Assembly (NCBI GenBank): GCA_045125245.1 | Contig: JBGVNF010000012.1 | Span: 1-64,000, forward strand | Length of the DNA stretch: 64,000 nt | Direction: 5' to 3' | From: SVEL01 sp045125245 | GTDB lineage: Bacteria; Bacillota; Clostridia; Lachnospirales; Lachnospiraceae | Part shown: positions 14,776 through 23,488 of the stretch, one piece after another | Layout of the letters: each line of letters starts with the position of its first letter | Position numbering within the stretch: the first letter of the stretch is position 1 | Program-made: the position numbers and the translations under genes | The notes under the pieces: model-generated | What the model saw: only the letters and a program-made list of their open reading frames with translations | What the model was told of the DNA's origin: nothing | Database searches by the model: none

Positions 14776-16140
14776 ATGATTAATTTATTTGAAGTAAAAG
14801 AAACTAATGATATGGTTGAACATGAGAATCTTGATGTTCGTACTATTACTATGGGTATCAGTCTTTTAGATTGTATAGATAGCGATATAGAAAAGCTTAA
14901 CGAAAAAATATATAATAAGATTACTACTAAGGCTAAGAATCTTGTGTCTACTGGTAATGAGATTGAGAAGGAGATTGGTATTCCTATTGTAAATAAGAGA
15001 ATATCTGTTACACCTATTGGACTTGTGGGTGCGTCTGCTTGTAAGTCTATTGATGATTTTGTAAGTATTGCTAAGACTCTTGATAAGGCGGCTAAGGAAG
15101 TAGGAGTTAACTTTATCGGTGGTTACTCATGTCTTGTGTCTAAGGGTATGACACCAGCAGAGGAGATGATGATTCGTTCTATTCCTCAGGCTCTTGCTTG
15201 TACAGATAGAGTATGTAGTTCTGTTAATGTGGGTTCTACAAAGACAGGTCTTAATATGGATGCAGTTAAGCTTATGGGTGAGGTTATCGTCGAGACTGAC
15301 GAGATTACAAAGGATGCAGAATGTCTTGGTTGTGCTAAGCTTGTAGTATTCTGTAACGCTCCTGATGATAATCCATTTATGGCAGGTGCTTTCCATGGTG
15401 TTACAGAAGCAGATTGTATTATCAATGTAGGTGTTTCTGGACCAGGTGTTGTAAAGAATGCTTTGAGTAAGGTTAGAGGCAAGAATTTTGAGGTTCTTTG
15501 CGAAACTATCAAAAAGACTGCATTTAAGGTTACTAGAGTAGGACAGCTTGTTGCTCAGGAAGCTTCTAAGAGACTTGGTGTTCCATTTGGTATTATAGAT
15601 TTATCACTTGCACCAACACCAGCTGTAGGTGATTCGGTTGCGGAGATTTTAGAGGAAATCGGACTTGAAAGAGTTGGTGCTCCAGGTACTACAGCTGCAT
15701 TAGCGCTTCTTAATGATCAGGTTAAGAAGGGTGGCGTTATGGCGTCTTCTTATGTAGGTGGTTTAAGTGGTGCATTCATTCCTGTAAGTGAGGATCAGGG
15801 AATGATAGATGCTGTTAATATGGGAGCTCTTACATTAGAGAAACTTGAGGCAATGACTTGTGTATGTTCTGTAGGATTAGATATGATTGCCATTCCAGGT
15901 GATACAAAGGCTACAACTATTTCAGGAATTATTGCAGATGAGGCTGCTATCGGTATGATAAACCAGAAGACAACAGCTGTTAGAATTATTCCAGTTCCAG
16001 GCAAGAAGGTAGGAGAGATGGTTGAATTTGGTGGACTTCTTGGTTATGCGCCAGTTATGCCAGTTAACAATTTTTCATGTGACGCATTTGTAAATAGAGG
16101 TGGTAGAATACCAGCGCCTATTCATAGTTTTAAGAATTAA
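14776..16140 (+). CDS. DUF711 (UPF0210) family protein
   Basis: A 454-residue cytosolic protein of the UPF0210/DUF711 family, recognised by its length, its invariant partner (the UPF0237 ACT protein just upstream) and segments such as NFIGGYSCLVSKGM, GVSGPGVVKNAL, IIDLSLAPTPAVGDSVAEIL and SSYVGGLSGAFIPVSED. Structures of this family resemble glycyl-radical (PFL-like) barrels, which is why it is sometimes labelled PFL family protein, but no glycyl-radical loop is visible and the activity is not known to me. The gene is intact, and AGGAG precedes ATG 14776. A response regulator follows 28 bases after the stop. Confidence 0.92.
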   Translation: MINLFEVKETNDMVEHENLDVRTITMGISLLDCIDSDIEKLNEKIYNKITTKAKNLVSTGNEIEKEIGIPIVNKRISVTPIGLVGASACKSIDDFVSIAKTLDKAAKEVGVNFIGGYSCLVSKGMTPAEEMMIRSIPQALACTDRVCSSVNVGSTKTGLNMDAVKLMGEVIVETDEITKDAECLGCAKLVVFCNAPDDNPFMAGAFHGVTEADCIINVGVSGPGVVKNALSKVRGKNFEVLCETIKKTAFKVTRVGQLVAQEASKRLGVPFGIIDLSLAPTPAVGDSVAEILEEIGLERVGAPGTTAALALLNDQVKKGGVMASSYVGGLSGAFIPVSEDQGMIDAVNMGALTLEKLEAMTCVCSVGLDMIAIPGDTKATTISGIIADEAAIGMINQKTTAVRIIPVPGKKVGEMVEFGGLLGYAPVMPVNNFSCDAFVNRGGRIPAPIHSFKN

Positions 16141-16168
16141 GGGCAAGCACAAAAGGTTGGGTGTTTTT

Positions 16169-18172
16169 ATGAAAAGGATTATTGCGGTTGATGACAATGT
16201 AACTAATTTAAAAATGGTTGAGAGAGTGTTGAAGGACAAGTATAAGCTTGTACTAGTAAAATCAGGTGAAAAGGCGCTAGATTATCTTAAAGATAATTTA
16301 GTTGATTTGATTTTGCTCGATATTGTTATGCCTGAAATGGATGGTTTTGAGGTATTTGAACATGTCAAAAAACTTGATAATGCCAATAGTACAGCACCTG
16401 TTGTATTTCTTACAGCTGATACTGAGGTGGGGAGTGAAGTAAAAGGACTTAATATGGGAGCTATGGACTTTATTAAAAAACCATTTATCCCAGAAGTAAT
16501 GATTAATAGAATTCAAAATATTATTTCACTTTCTGAACTTATGAAGGATTTAGAGAAGAAGGTAGAAGAAAAAACTAGACAGATAGAGGAGATTTCTTTT
16601 GAAACTATAGCGACTATAGCTAGTATGATTGAGGCTAAGGATAGCTATACAAAGGGTCATTCTGTTCGTGTATCTGAATATAGTGCTAGACTTGCAAGAG
16701 CCCTTGGCTGGCCAGAGAGTAAGATTAGAAATCTTAGATATGTGGCACTTTTACATGATATTGGCAAGGTGGGTATTCCGGACAGTGTTCTTAATAAGCC
16801 TGGTAAACTTACAGAGATTGAATTTGGAGTAATAAAATCGCACACAAATATCGGTGGAGATATTTTAAATGATATTAGAACTATCGTGGGAGTATCCCTT
16901 GGAGCGAAATATCATCATGAAAGATATGATGGCAAGGGTTATCCTTTAGGTGTAGCAGGTGATGAGATTCCAGAGATAGCTAGAATCATATGTATCGCTG
17001 ATGCATATGATGCAATGAATAGTAAGAGAGTATATCGCGATAATTTATCAAAGGAAGATATATTTAAACAGCTTGAGGGAGGACGTGGAACGCAATTTGA
17101 CCCTAAGTTTGTAGATGTATTTTTAAGATTGTTAAAAGAAGACAAGCTTGAGATAGAAGAGAAGGATGAGGTAATAGGTAACGAGCCTACATTAACAGAA
17201 GAAAGTAGTATTTTACTTAATCAGATTGTGAAGAATATTGAAGATAATCAGAAGAATGATATTTTTGATATGTTAACAGGCGTATTAAACAGAAAAACTG
17301 GAGAGAGTAGAATTGCTGAGGCAGTTAGAAATAGACCAGGTTGCCTTGCATTTATTGACTTGGATAACTTAAAGAAAACTAATGATAATTTAGGACACCT
17401 TGCTGGCGATTATGTTTTGAAAAATCTAGGTGATATCCTGCTTAAGTATGGAGATAAGGCCATAATAGCTAGAGTGGGTGGAGATGAATTTTTATGCTAT
17501 ATGCCTAATGTTGAAGAAGCTGAAGCTGTGTCTATAATTGAAAGTATTATAGAAGATTTCGATGGGGCAAAGAAGGACAATATATATCTTCAGTATTCAA
17601 CATTATCAGTAGGTATGTATATGTCAAATTGTAAAGAGTTGTATGCTAATGCTGTACGTAATGCAGATAAGGCGTTATATCATATTAAACATTCTGGCAA
17701 GGCTGGATACTGTATGTATTCACAGCTGGAAAATCTTGATAATAAAAAGGCTTCTGTGGATTTGGAAAGAATGGTAAAGAGTCTTAAAGCTAGTAGAACT
17801 TCACATGGAGCTATAAATGTAGATTTCAATGAGTTTAAGAAGATGTATGACCTTGTTTTGAATGTTGTTAATCGATTTGATTATAATATGCAGTTGATTA
17901 TGTTAACCTTAGAGCCTGTTGATTATGATAATTTTGATATTGAAGAACAGGAATATGCAATGTATTGTATGAATGAAGCTATTAAGTCAGCTTTGAGAAA
18001 TACAGATGTAAGTACGAGATTTAGTAGTGAACAGTTCTTGGTTATTTTATTAAATGTAACTGAAATCGATGTAAATACAATACTTAGACGAATTTATGAA
18101 AGATTTGATAAGGATTATCGTAGAAATGCTGTAAATGTTAGCTATGATATTGCAGATTTATCAGAAAAGTGA
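16169..18172 (+). CDS. response regulator with REC, HD-GYP and GGDEF domains (cyclic-di-GMP turnover)
   Basis: The 667-residue protein combines a receiver domain (D8, D9, phospho-acceptor D51 in LILLDIVMPEMDGF), a linker coiled coil, an HD-GYP phosphodiesterase domain (HSVRVSEYSARLA, LLHDIGKVGIPD, HHERYDGKGYP) and a diguanylate cyclase domain (DMLTGVLNR, FIDLDNLKKTND, intact RVGGDEF). About 110 C-terminal residues look like a second, degenerate GGDEF fold (DVSTRFSSEQFLVIL). No RxxD inhibitory site sits before GGDEF. It can in principle make and break c-di-GMP. No cognate kinase gene is nearby. I start it at ATG 16169, directly before the receiver domain; a longer in-frame start at 16100 would lie inside DUF711. 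Confidence 0.92.
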   Translation: MKRIIAVDDNVTNLKMVERVLKDKYKLVLVKSGEKALDYLKDNLVDLILLDIVMPEMDGFEVFEHVKKLDNANSTAPVVFLTADTEVGSEVKGLNMGAMDFIKKPFIPEVMINRIQNIISLSELMKDLEKKVEEKTRQIEEISFETIATIASMIEAKDSYTKGHSVRVSEYSARLARALGWPESKIRNLRYVALLHDIGKVGIPDSVLNKPGKLTEIEFGVIKSHTNIGGDILNDIRTIVGVSLGAKYHHERYDGKGYPLGVAGDEIPEIARIICIADAYDAMNSKRVYRDNLSKEDIFKQLEGGRGTQFDPKFVDVFLRLLKEDKLEIEEKDEVIGNEPTLTEESSILLNQIVKNIEDNQKNDIFDMLTGVLNRKTGESRIAEAVRNRPGCLAFIDLDNLKKTNDNLGHLAGDYVLKNLGDILLKYGDKAIIARVGGDEFLCYMPNVEEAEAVSIIESIIEDFDGAKKDNIYLQYSTLSVGMYMSNCKELYANAVRNADKALYHIKHSGKAGYCMYSQLENLDNKKASVDLERMVKSLKASRTSHGAINVDFNEFKKMYDLVLNVVNRFDYNMQLIMLTLEPVDYDNFDIEEQEYAMYCMNEAIKSALRNTDVSTRFSSEQFLVILLNVTEIDVNTILRRIYERFDKDYRRNAVNVSYDIADLSEK

Positions 18173-18204
18173 TAATATAGTCACGAATTAGTTTGGAGGA
18201 AACA

Positions 18205-19032
18205 ATGTATATTGGTTGTCATTTGTCTGCTTCCAAAGGCTATAAAGCTATGGGAAAGCAGGCTATAGAGTTAGGTGCAAATACATTTGCATTTTTTACA
18301 AGAAATCCCCGTGGGGGTAGTGCAAAAGAAATAGATATAAAGGATGTAGAAGCTTTTCTTAAGCTGGCGGAAGAGAACAACTTTGGCAAGCTTGTGGCAC
18401 ATGCGCCTTATACTATGAATGCTTGTGCTGAAAAAGAAAATATTCGTCATTTTGCCATAGAGATGCTTGCAGATGATTTAAGAAGAATGGAATATACTCC
18501 AGGAAATTATTATAATTTTCATCCGGGCTCTCACGTAGGACAAGGTGCCGAAAAGGGAATTGAGATGATAGCTGAGGTTTTAAATATGGTAATAAAGCCT
18601 GAACAGACCACAACAGTTCTTCTTGAAACTATGGCTGGAAAAGGCAGTGAAGTAGGTAGAAACTTCGAGGAAATAAGAGCTATTATTGATAAGGTTGAGC
18701 TTAATGATAAGTTAGGAGTTTGCCTTGATACATGCCATATCTGGGATGGCGGATATGATATTGTAAATAAGCTTGATGAGGTTATAGAAGAGTTTGATAA
18801 AGTTATAGGTCTTGATAGATTAAAAGCTATTCATCTTAATGATACTATGAATGATTTGGGTGCACATAAAGATAGACACGAGAAAATCGGTGAAGGTCAT
18901 TTGGGAATAGAAGCTATAACAAGAATTATCAATCATCCTTCACTTAAGGATAAACCGTTTATCTTAGAAACACCTAATGATGAAGCAGGTTATGCCAAGG
19001 AGATTGCACTTTTGAAGAGCTTAAGTAATTAA
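18205..19032 (+). CDS. nfo: deoxyribonuclease IV (AP endonuclease IV)
   Basis: Base-excision repair endonuclease that cuts 5' of abasic sites. The 275-residue TIM barrel shows the zinc ligands in order: HAPYTMN, NFHPGSHVGQG, LLETMAGKG, CLDTCHIWDGGYD, HLNDTMNDLGAHKDRHEKIG-type segment and the final LETPND. Full length. GGAGG (18195-18199) precedes ATG 18205; the upstream TTG 18193 overlaps that site and is not used in my view. The gene sits between a signalling protein and proS with no functional link. Confidence 0.95.
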   Translation: MYIGCHLSASKGYKAMGKQAIELGANTFAFFTRNPRGGSAKEIDIKDVEAFLKLAEENNFGKLVAHAPYTMNACAEKENIRHFAIEMLADDLRRMEYTPGNYYNFHPGSHVGQGAEKGIEMIAEVLNMVIKPEQTTTVLLETMAGKGSEVGRNFEEIRAIIDKVELNDKLGVCLDTCHIWDGGYDIVNKLDEVIEEFDKVIGLDRLKAIHLNDTMNDLGAHKDRHEKIGEGHLGIEAITRIINHPSLKDKPFILETPNDEAGYAKEIALLKSLSN

Positions 19033-19091
19033 TATAGAAATTGACATTAATGAAAGGAAGGAATCTTTAAGTAAGGTTCTAGGTTAACAAA

Positions 19092-20831
19092 ATGAAGATT
19101 AAGAATTTAGTAGGTAATAGATTTAAGGAGCGTCCATCGGATTGCGTGGTTGATAGCCATGCACTTATGGTGAGAGGCGGATATATTAAGAATGTAGCAA
19201 ATGGTATATTTTCTTTATATCCACCTGCTAAGAGAGTGACAAGAAAAATTGAGAATATCATCAGAGAGGAAATGGATAGAATCGATGGTCAGGAAGTAAT
19301 GTTCCCAGTTGTTCTTCCTGGTAGCCTTTGGGATGAGTCTGGTAGATACCAGAGCGTAGGCGAGGAACTTTTAAGATTCAAGGATAGAAGTGGTTCAAGA
19401 ATGATTCTTGGTATGACACATGAGGAGGCTTCTGTTCAGCTTGTTAAGGAATATGCCAACAGCTATGCTAAGTATCCATTTATGATTTACCAGATTCAGA
19501 CAAAGTTTAGAGATGAAGCTAGACCTAGAGCTGGTCTTATCAGAGTTCGTGAGTTCACTATGAAGGATGCATATTCATTCCATACTTCACAGGAGGACTT
19601 AGAGGCATACTATCAGAAGTGTTATGATTCTTATAATAGAATCTTTGCTAGATGTGGTATTCCAGAGGTTGTGGCTGTGGCATCTGATTCAGGTATGATG
19701 GGTGGTAGTGTATCACATGAGTATATGCTTCTCACACCAGTAGGTGAGGATTCAATTGCTATCTGTACAGAATGTGATTACAGAGCAAATATGGAAGCAG
19801 CAGACAGCATTATTGAGAATGAAAATTTAATTCCTATGGCTGATATGACAGAGGTTCATACACCAAATGAAAAAACTATTGAAGATGTAGCTAATTTCCT
19901 TAAGGTGCCTGTTACACATACATGTAAGGCAGTTGTTTATCAGAAGAACGCTGATGATGCATATGTTATCGTATTTATCAGAGGAGACCTTGATGTAAAT
20001 GAAGCTAAGCTTTCAAAGCTTGTTGGTGAGAATATTCATCCTGGTGTTATCACAGAGGAATGTGGTATTGTAGCAGGATTTATTGGACCAAAGGGACTTC
20101 CAGAGAATGTTACTGTATTCTTTGATAGTTCACTTAAGGGACTTGATAACCTTGTAGCTGGCGCTAATAAGACAGATTATCATGTAACTGGCTTTAATAT
20201 CGAGAGAGATTATGGTGCTGTAGAGTACGTTGATGCAGCTAAGATAGTAGAAGGCGGTATCTGCCCATGTTGTGGTAAGAAGACTATTACTGTTCAGAGA
20301 GGTATAGAAGTAGGTAATATCTTCCAGCTTGGTACAAAGTATTCTAAGTCAATGGGACTTACATACCTTGATGAGAATGGCGAGACAAAGGATGCTATCA
20401 TGGGTTGCTACGGTATAGGTGTAGGTCGTATGGCAGCAAGTGTATGTGAGGTTAAGCATGATGATTATGGTCCAATTTGGCCTATCTCAATTGCTCCATG
20501 GGAGATTCATATGTGTCTTCTTAGAGCAGACGATGCTGAGGCTAAGGCATTTGCAGATGACCTTTATGCTAAGATGAATAATAAAGGTATGGAAGTTCTC
20601 TATGATGATAGAGAGGATGTTCGTCCGGGCGCAATGTTTGCAGATGCAGACTTAATAGGTGCTCCAATTAGAGTAATCGTGGGACCAAAGAATTTACAGG
20701 AAGGTCTTGTGGAGATTGTAAGCAGAGATAAGTCGATTTCTATGAAGGTAAACAAGGATGAAGTTATCGAAAAGGTAATGGAAATCAGAGCAGAGATGTT
20801 TGCTAAGATTAATGAGAAGGTTGTAGACTAA
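19092..20831 (+). CDS. proS: prolyl-tRNA synthetase
   Basis: Class II synthetase of 579 residues that charges tRNA-Pro. Motif 1/2 regions are seen in EVMFPVVLPGSLWDESGRY and GMTHEE...KFRDEARPRAGLIRVREF. The YbaK-like editing insertion, which removes Ala from tRNA-Pro, occupies about residues 240-380, and GCYGIGVGRMAA is motif 3. The C-terminal anticodon-binding domain follows (about 475-570). This is the bacterial long form. No T-box leader is visible in the 60 bases upstream. A strong terminator follows. Confidence 0.97.
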   Translation: MKIKNLVGNRFKERPSDCVVDSHALMVRGGYIKNVANGIFSLYPPAKRVTRKIENIIREEMDRIDGQEVMFPVVLPGSLWDESGRYQSVGEELLRFKDRSGSRMILGMTHEEASVQLVKEYANSYAKYPFMIYQIQTKFRDEARPRAGLIRVREFTMKDAYSFHTSQEDLEAYYQKCYDSYNRIFARCGIPEVVAVASDSGMMGGSVSHEYMLLTPVGEDSIAICTECDYRANMEAADSIIENENLIPMADMTEVHTPNEKTIEDVANFLKVPVTHTCKAVVYQKNADDAYVIVFIRGDLDVNEAKLSKLVGENIHPGVITEECGIVAGFIGPKGLPENVTVFFDSSLKGLDNLVAGANKTDYHVTGFNIERDYGAVEYVDAAKIVEGGICPCCGKKTITVQRGIEVGNIFQLGTKYSKSMGLTYLDENGETKDAIMGCYGIGVGRMAASVCEVKHDDYGPIWPISIAPWEIHMCLLRADDAEAKAFADDLYAKMNNKGMEVLYDDREDVRPGAMFADADLIGAPIRVIVGPKNLQEGLVEIVSRDKSISMKVNKDEVIEKVMEIRAEMFAKINEKVVD

Positions 20832-20847
20832 TAAAAGGATAAAAAAT

Positions 20848-20897
20848 AAGACGCATTTTGACTTAGTTAAGAAACTTAAGTTAAGATGCGTCTTTTT
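20848..20897 (+). terminator. intrinsic terminator of proS
   Basis: AAGACGCAT (20848-20856) pairs with ATGCGTCTT (20886-20894); the inner part also folds, and TTTTT ends it. Confidence 0.93.
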
Positions 20898-20915
20898 GAT
20901 GTGTCGTATTAAAGC

Positions 20916-21191
20916 TTATACAAGTTGCTTTTTATCATATCTTAAATTGATAAAGTATACAACGATATTAGCGGATACAATAAGCAGATTCAAAATATAT
21001 ATAACTAATACATAGTTAAAGCTATCAGTTGCAATCTTTGCAATGATTCCAGATATATATCCAGTGATAATTAATAATGTAAACTGCAAACTCATTGATT
21101 TTGCAGTTTTTGCTTTAATATTCTTATAAAGTGAAATTGGCCAAGATAAACCAAAACATATTAACATAAATGCTTCTAAAAAATTTGTCAT
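20916..21191 (-). CDS. SemiSWEET-like PQ-loop small membrane protein
   Basis: A 91-residue protein with three transmembrane helices, the size of a SemiSWEET half transporter. The first helix leads to SWPISLYKNIKAKTAKSMS, which matches the P-x-x-x-K...K(S/T)xxxS signature of PQ-loop/SWEET proteins. As known SemiSWEETs form dimers that move sugars, a sugar or small-solute role is plausible but not shown. The minus-strand start is preceded by GGAGG. It is divergent from a LysR gene, so that regulator is its likely controller; a 20-bp perfect palindrome sits between them. A proS terminator ends just past its 3' end. Confidence 0.72.
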   Translation of the reverse strand: MTNFLEAFMLICFGLSWPISLYKNIKAKTAKSMSLQFTLLIITGYISGIIAKIATDSFNYVLVIYILNLLIVSANIVVYFINLRYDKKQLV

Positions 21192-21245
21192 AATTAAAAT
21201 CCTCCATATATTCTTATTATTTTCTTCGTCTGTGTCATTATATGC

Positions 21246-21265
21246 TTGAATTATTCATAATTCAA
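21246..21265. promoter_or_regulatory. 20-bp perfect palindrome between divergent genes (LysR operator candidate)
   Basis: TTGAATTAT-TC-ATAATTCAA has nine-base perfect arms. It lies 55 bases from the SemiSWEET-like start and 61 bases from the LysR start, a typical position for an autoregulating LysR-family site. Confidence 0.65.
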
Positions 21266-21287
21266 ATATATAATATCTATTAAAACA

Positions 21288-21303
21288 ATAGGGTTTATCC
21301 TAT
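21288..21303. promoter_or_regulatory. ATAGG...CCTAT dyad upstream of the LysR gene
   Basis: ATAGGGTTTATCCTAT ends 22 bases before the LysR start, just ahead of its ribosome site. A related dyad follows the LysR stop at 22202, so the same protein may bind both. Confidence 0.45.
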
Positions 21304-21325
21304 GAATAAGTGGAGGTATGCTAAT

Positions 21326-22201
21326 ATGGAACTGAATCAATTTAGGTATTTTTTGGAAGTAGCAGAAAGTCAACATATAACTAATAGTGCAAAAAAGCTT
21401 CATATTGCGCAACCGTCACTGACACAAGCAATTCATAGATTGGAGCAGGATTTTGGTGTTCCTTTATTTGTTTCTAAAGGACGAAATATTGTTCTCACTG
21501 AATATGGAAAATATTTGCAAAAAAAACTTATACCTATAATTGAACAGATTGATAAGCTGCCAGAAAAGCTTCATATTATGGCAAAATTAGCAGATAAAAC
21601 CATTCATTTAAATGTATTGGCAGCATCAGCATTAGTAACTGATGCCATTATAGAATACAAGAAAAAATATGAAGATATAAATTTTCAGTTGCTTCAGGAT
21701 AATCAAGAAAATTTATATGATATTAAGATAACTACAAAAGCAAGCGATAGCATAAAAAGTGACAGCGGTACCTTAAAGGATAATGAGTTTGTATGTCATG
21801 AAAAGATATATTTAGCTGTGCCAAATAATAAACGATATGAAAATATTTCATCAATTAATTTAAAGGATATGTTAGATGAAGGCTTTATAAGCCTTGCTGG
21901 TTCAAGACAATTTTCATCTATTTGTGAAAAGTTCTGTCAAAACTTAGGTGTGAAGCCTAAAATTATATTTGAAAGTGATAATCCAACAGCTGTAAAAAAT
22001 ATGATAATGGCTAATATGGGTGTTGGTTTTTGGCCTGAATTTACCTGGGGAAGTGTGGATAAGGATCATGTTAAGCTTCTTGAGATTGAGGGGATACTCT
22101 GTCAGAGAGATATAGTTATTTCATATAATTTAAATAAGCAGGATAATACTAATGTAGTTGAATTCTTTCATTTTTTAAAGACACATTTCTTTACAAAATA
22201 G
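21326..22201 (+). CDS. LysR family transcriptional regulator
   Basis: A 291-residue regulator with the canonical N-terminal winged helix (MELNQFRYFLEVAESQHITN, AKKLHIAQPSLTQAIHRLEQ) and a C-terminal periplasmic-binding-like effector domain (about 92-285). GGAGG at 21312-21316 fits ATG 21326; the ATG at 21302 would overlap the palindrome and is less likely. It is divergent from the SemiSWEET-like gene, which is the classic target layout. The effector is unknown. Downstream lies a cobalamin riboswitch with its own transcript, so a link between LysR and B12 uptake is not implied. Confidence 0.93.
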   Translation: MELNQFRYFLEVAESQHITNSAKKLHIAQPSLTQAIHRLEQDFGVPLFVSKGRNIVLTEYGKYLQKKLIPIIEQIDKLPEKLHIMAKLADKTIHLNVLAASALVTDAIIEYKKKYEDINFQLLQDNQENLYDIKITTKASDSIKSDSGTLKDNEFVCHEKIYLAVPNNKRYENISSINLKDMLDEGFISLAGSRQFSSICEKFCQNLGVKPKIIFESDNPTAVKNMIMANMGVGFWPEFTWGSVDKDHVKLLEIEGILCQRDIVISYNLNKQDNTNVVEFFHFLKTHFFTK

Positions 22202-22220
22202 ATAGGGTATGTTATCCTAT
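22202..22220. promoter_or_regulatory. second ATAGGG...TTATCCTAT dyad after the LysR gene
   Basis: ATAGGGTATGTTATCCTAT starts at the LysR stop and shares both half sites with 21288-21303, with three more bases between them. It sits 28 bases before the riboswitch. Confidence 0.4.
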
Positions 22221-22239
22221 GATAGTTACAAATTAATAT

Positions 22240-22466
22240 ACATTTCAGGTGCCAGAAGCAGATGAAAGATAAGTAATCTGGGGTTCTGGTGAAAAGGGAA
22301 GCAGGTGAGAGTCCTGCACGAACCCGTCGCTGTAATAGAGGAGTCTGATTTTCTAAAATAAGCCACTGCAGAAGATATAACCTGTGGGAAGGTAAAATCA
22401 GGTGTTGATGCTAAAGTCAGAAGACCTGCCTGTTATGTTCACACTTGGACCACGAGGAAACTGGTC
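22240..22466 (+). ncRNA. cobalamin riboswitch
   Basis: The conserved blocks occur in order: GGTGCCAGAA (from 22248), GGGAAGCAGGTGAGAGTCC, the CCCGTCGCTGTAAT core, AGCCACTGCAG...GTGGGAAGG, and the closing AGTCAGAAGACCTGCC (from 22415). A small hairpin GACCA...TGGTC (22448-22466) follows and abuts the ribosome site GGAAGGAG (22467-22474), which suggests control of translation rather than termination. Adenosylcobalamin or a related cobalamin should repress the DUF4430 and ECF genes. Confidence 0.96.
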
Positions 22467-22479
22467 GGAAGGAGAAAAA

Positions 22480-22890
22480 ATGGAAAAGAATAAGAAGAAA
22501 ATTATTATGGGTTTAGTGGCTTTTGTTGCAGTAATAGCAGCATTTATAGCCATTTATTTTATTTTTAGAGAAAAACCCGTAGAAGGAAACAAGGAAATTG
22601 TCATCAAGGTAGTAAGTAAAGATAATGAGGTTACTACATACGAGGTGAATACAGATGCTAAGTATCTAAAAGAAGCTATGGATGAAGCAGAAGGGCTTAC
22701 GTATTCAGGTACAGAAGGTCAGTATGGAATGATGATAGATACTGTAAATGGTGTGAGAGCTGACTATACCTTAGATGGTGCTTATTGGTCATTTTTAATT
22801 AATGATAATTATTGTAATTACGGTATATCTGAGCAACCTATAGAAGATGGTGATGTCTGCTCTATAGTGTATACACCAGCAACGGAGTAG
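22480..22890 (+). CDS. membrane-anchored DUF4430 (transcobalamin C-terminal-like) protein
   Basis: 136 residues: a short Lys-rich start, one membrane helix (about 10-28) and an extracellular DUF4430 domain (about 40-134), with the LDGAYWSFLINDNYCNYG signature and a beta-rich end. DUF4430 is related to the C-terminal domain of intrinsic factor/transcobalamin. Together with the riboswitch it points to capture of cobalamin at the cell surface. The reading frame stays open upstream into the riboswitch, but GGAAGGAG and the Met-Glu-Lys start at 22480 are clear. It ends four bases before the ECF gene. Confidence 0.85.
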   Translation: MEKNKKKIIMGLVAFVAVIAAFIAIYFIFREKPVEGNKEIVIKVVSKDNEVTTYEVNTDAKYLKEAMDEAEGLTYSGTEGQYGMMIDTVNGVRADYTLDGAYWSFLINDNYCNYGISEQPIEDGDVCSIVYTPATE

Positions 22891-22894
22891 ATAT

Positions 22895-23416
22895 ATGAAA
22901 CTTTCAATAAAAGATATTACTCTAATAGCTATGACAGTAGCCATTATAGAGGTGTGCAAGATTACCTTATCTTTTCTTCCAAATATTGAATTGACAACAT
23001 TTTGGCTTATTATGTTTACTATATATTTTGGGAGAAAAATTGTATTTGTTGTTCCAGTATTTATTATAATAGAGGGTGCTATCTATGGAATGAATCTGTG
23101 GTGGATAATGTATTTAGTAGCATGGCCACTATTAGTGATTATCTGTTATATGTTTAGAAAGTGTAAATCTATATGGTTTTGGAGTATGTTTTCTGGATGT
23201 TTCGGATTATTATTTGGAGCAATCTGTACCATACCGTATATCTTTGTAACAGCTTTTTCTGGTGGATTGCTTACAGGAATTCAGTTAGGAATAGCATGGT
23301 GGATAGCGGGAATTCCATGGGATATAGTTCATTGTGTTAGTAATTTTGTGTTTATGCTAGTATTATACGAGCCAATTACAAGAGTAATTAATAAGTTGAA
23401 AAATATAAATAAATAA
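22895..23416 (+). CDS. ECF transporter S component, probably for cobalamin
   Basis: A 173-residue integral membrane protein with about six helices, the size and layout of energy-coupling-factor S components. It carries the typical N-terminal ALIAMTVA-like helix (IKDITLIAMTVAIIEVCK), a Trp-rich middle (YGMNLWWIMYLVAWPLL) and a TAFSGGLLTGIQLGIAWW-type helix. The cobalamin riboswitch and DUF4430 partner point to vitamin B12 or a precursor as substrate. No EcfA or EcfT genes adjoin it, so it must share a module encoded elsewhere (group II ECF). A terminator follows 15 bases after the stop. Confidence 0.87.
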   Translation: MKLSIKDITLIAMTVAIIEVCKITLSFLPNIELTTFWLIMFTIYFGRKIVFVVPVFIIIEGAIYGMNLWWIMYLVAWPLLVIICYMFRKCKSIWFWSMFSGCFGLLFGAICTIPYIFVTAFSGGLLTGIQLGIAWWIAGIPWDIVHCVSNFVFMLVLYEPITRVINKLKNINK

Positions 23417-23430
23417 TTAGAAAAACTCTT

Positions 23431-23469
23431 ATAGCCAGTGCATATTGTATATAAATATGCATTGGCTAT
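23431..23469. terminator. bidirectional terminator between ECF gene and tmcAL
   Basis: Sixteen-base arms (23431-23446 and 23454-23469) with a single G-T pair and a seven-base loop lie between convergent genes. Confidence 0.8.
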
Positions 23470-23488
23470 ATATTTGTCGAAATTTCGA

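Noticed and set aside
19033..19091. T-box leader before proS
   Set aside because: The gap is only about 60 bases and no T-box sequence or stem is visible.
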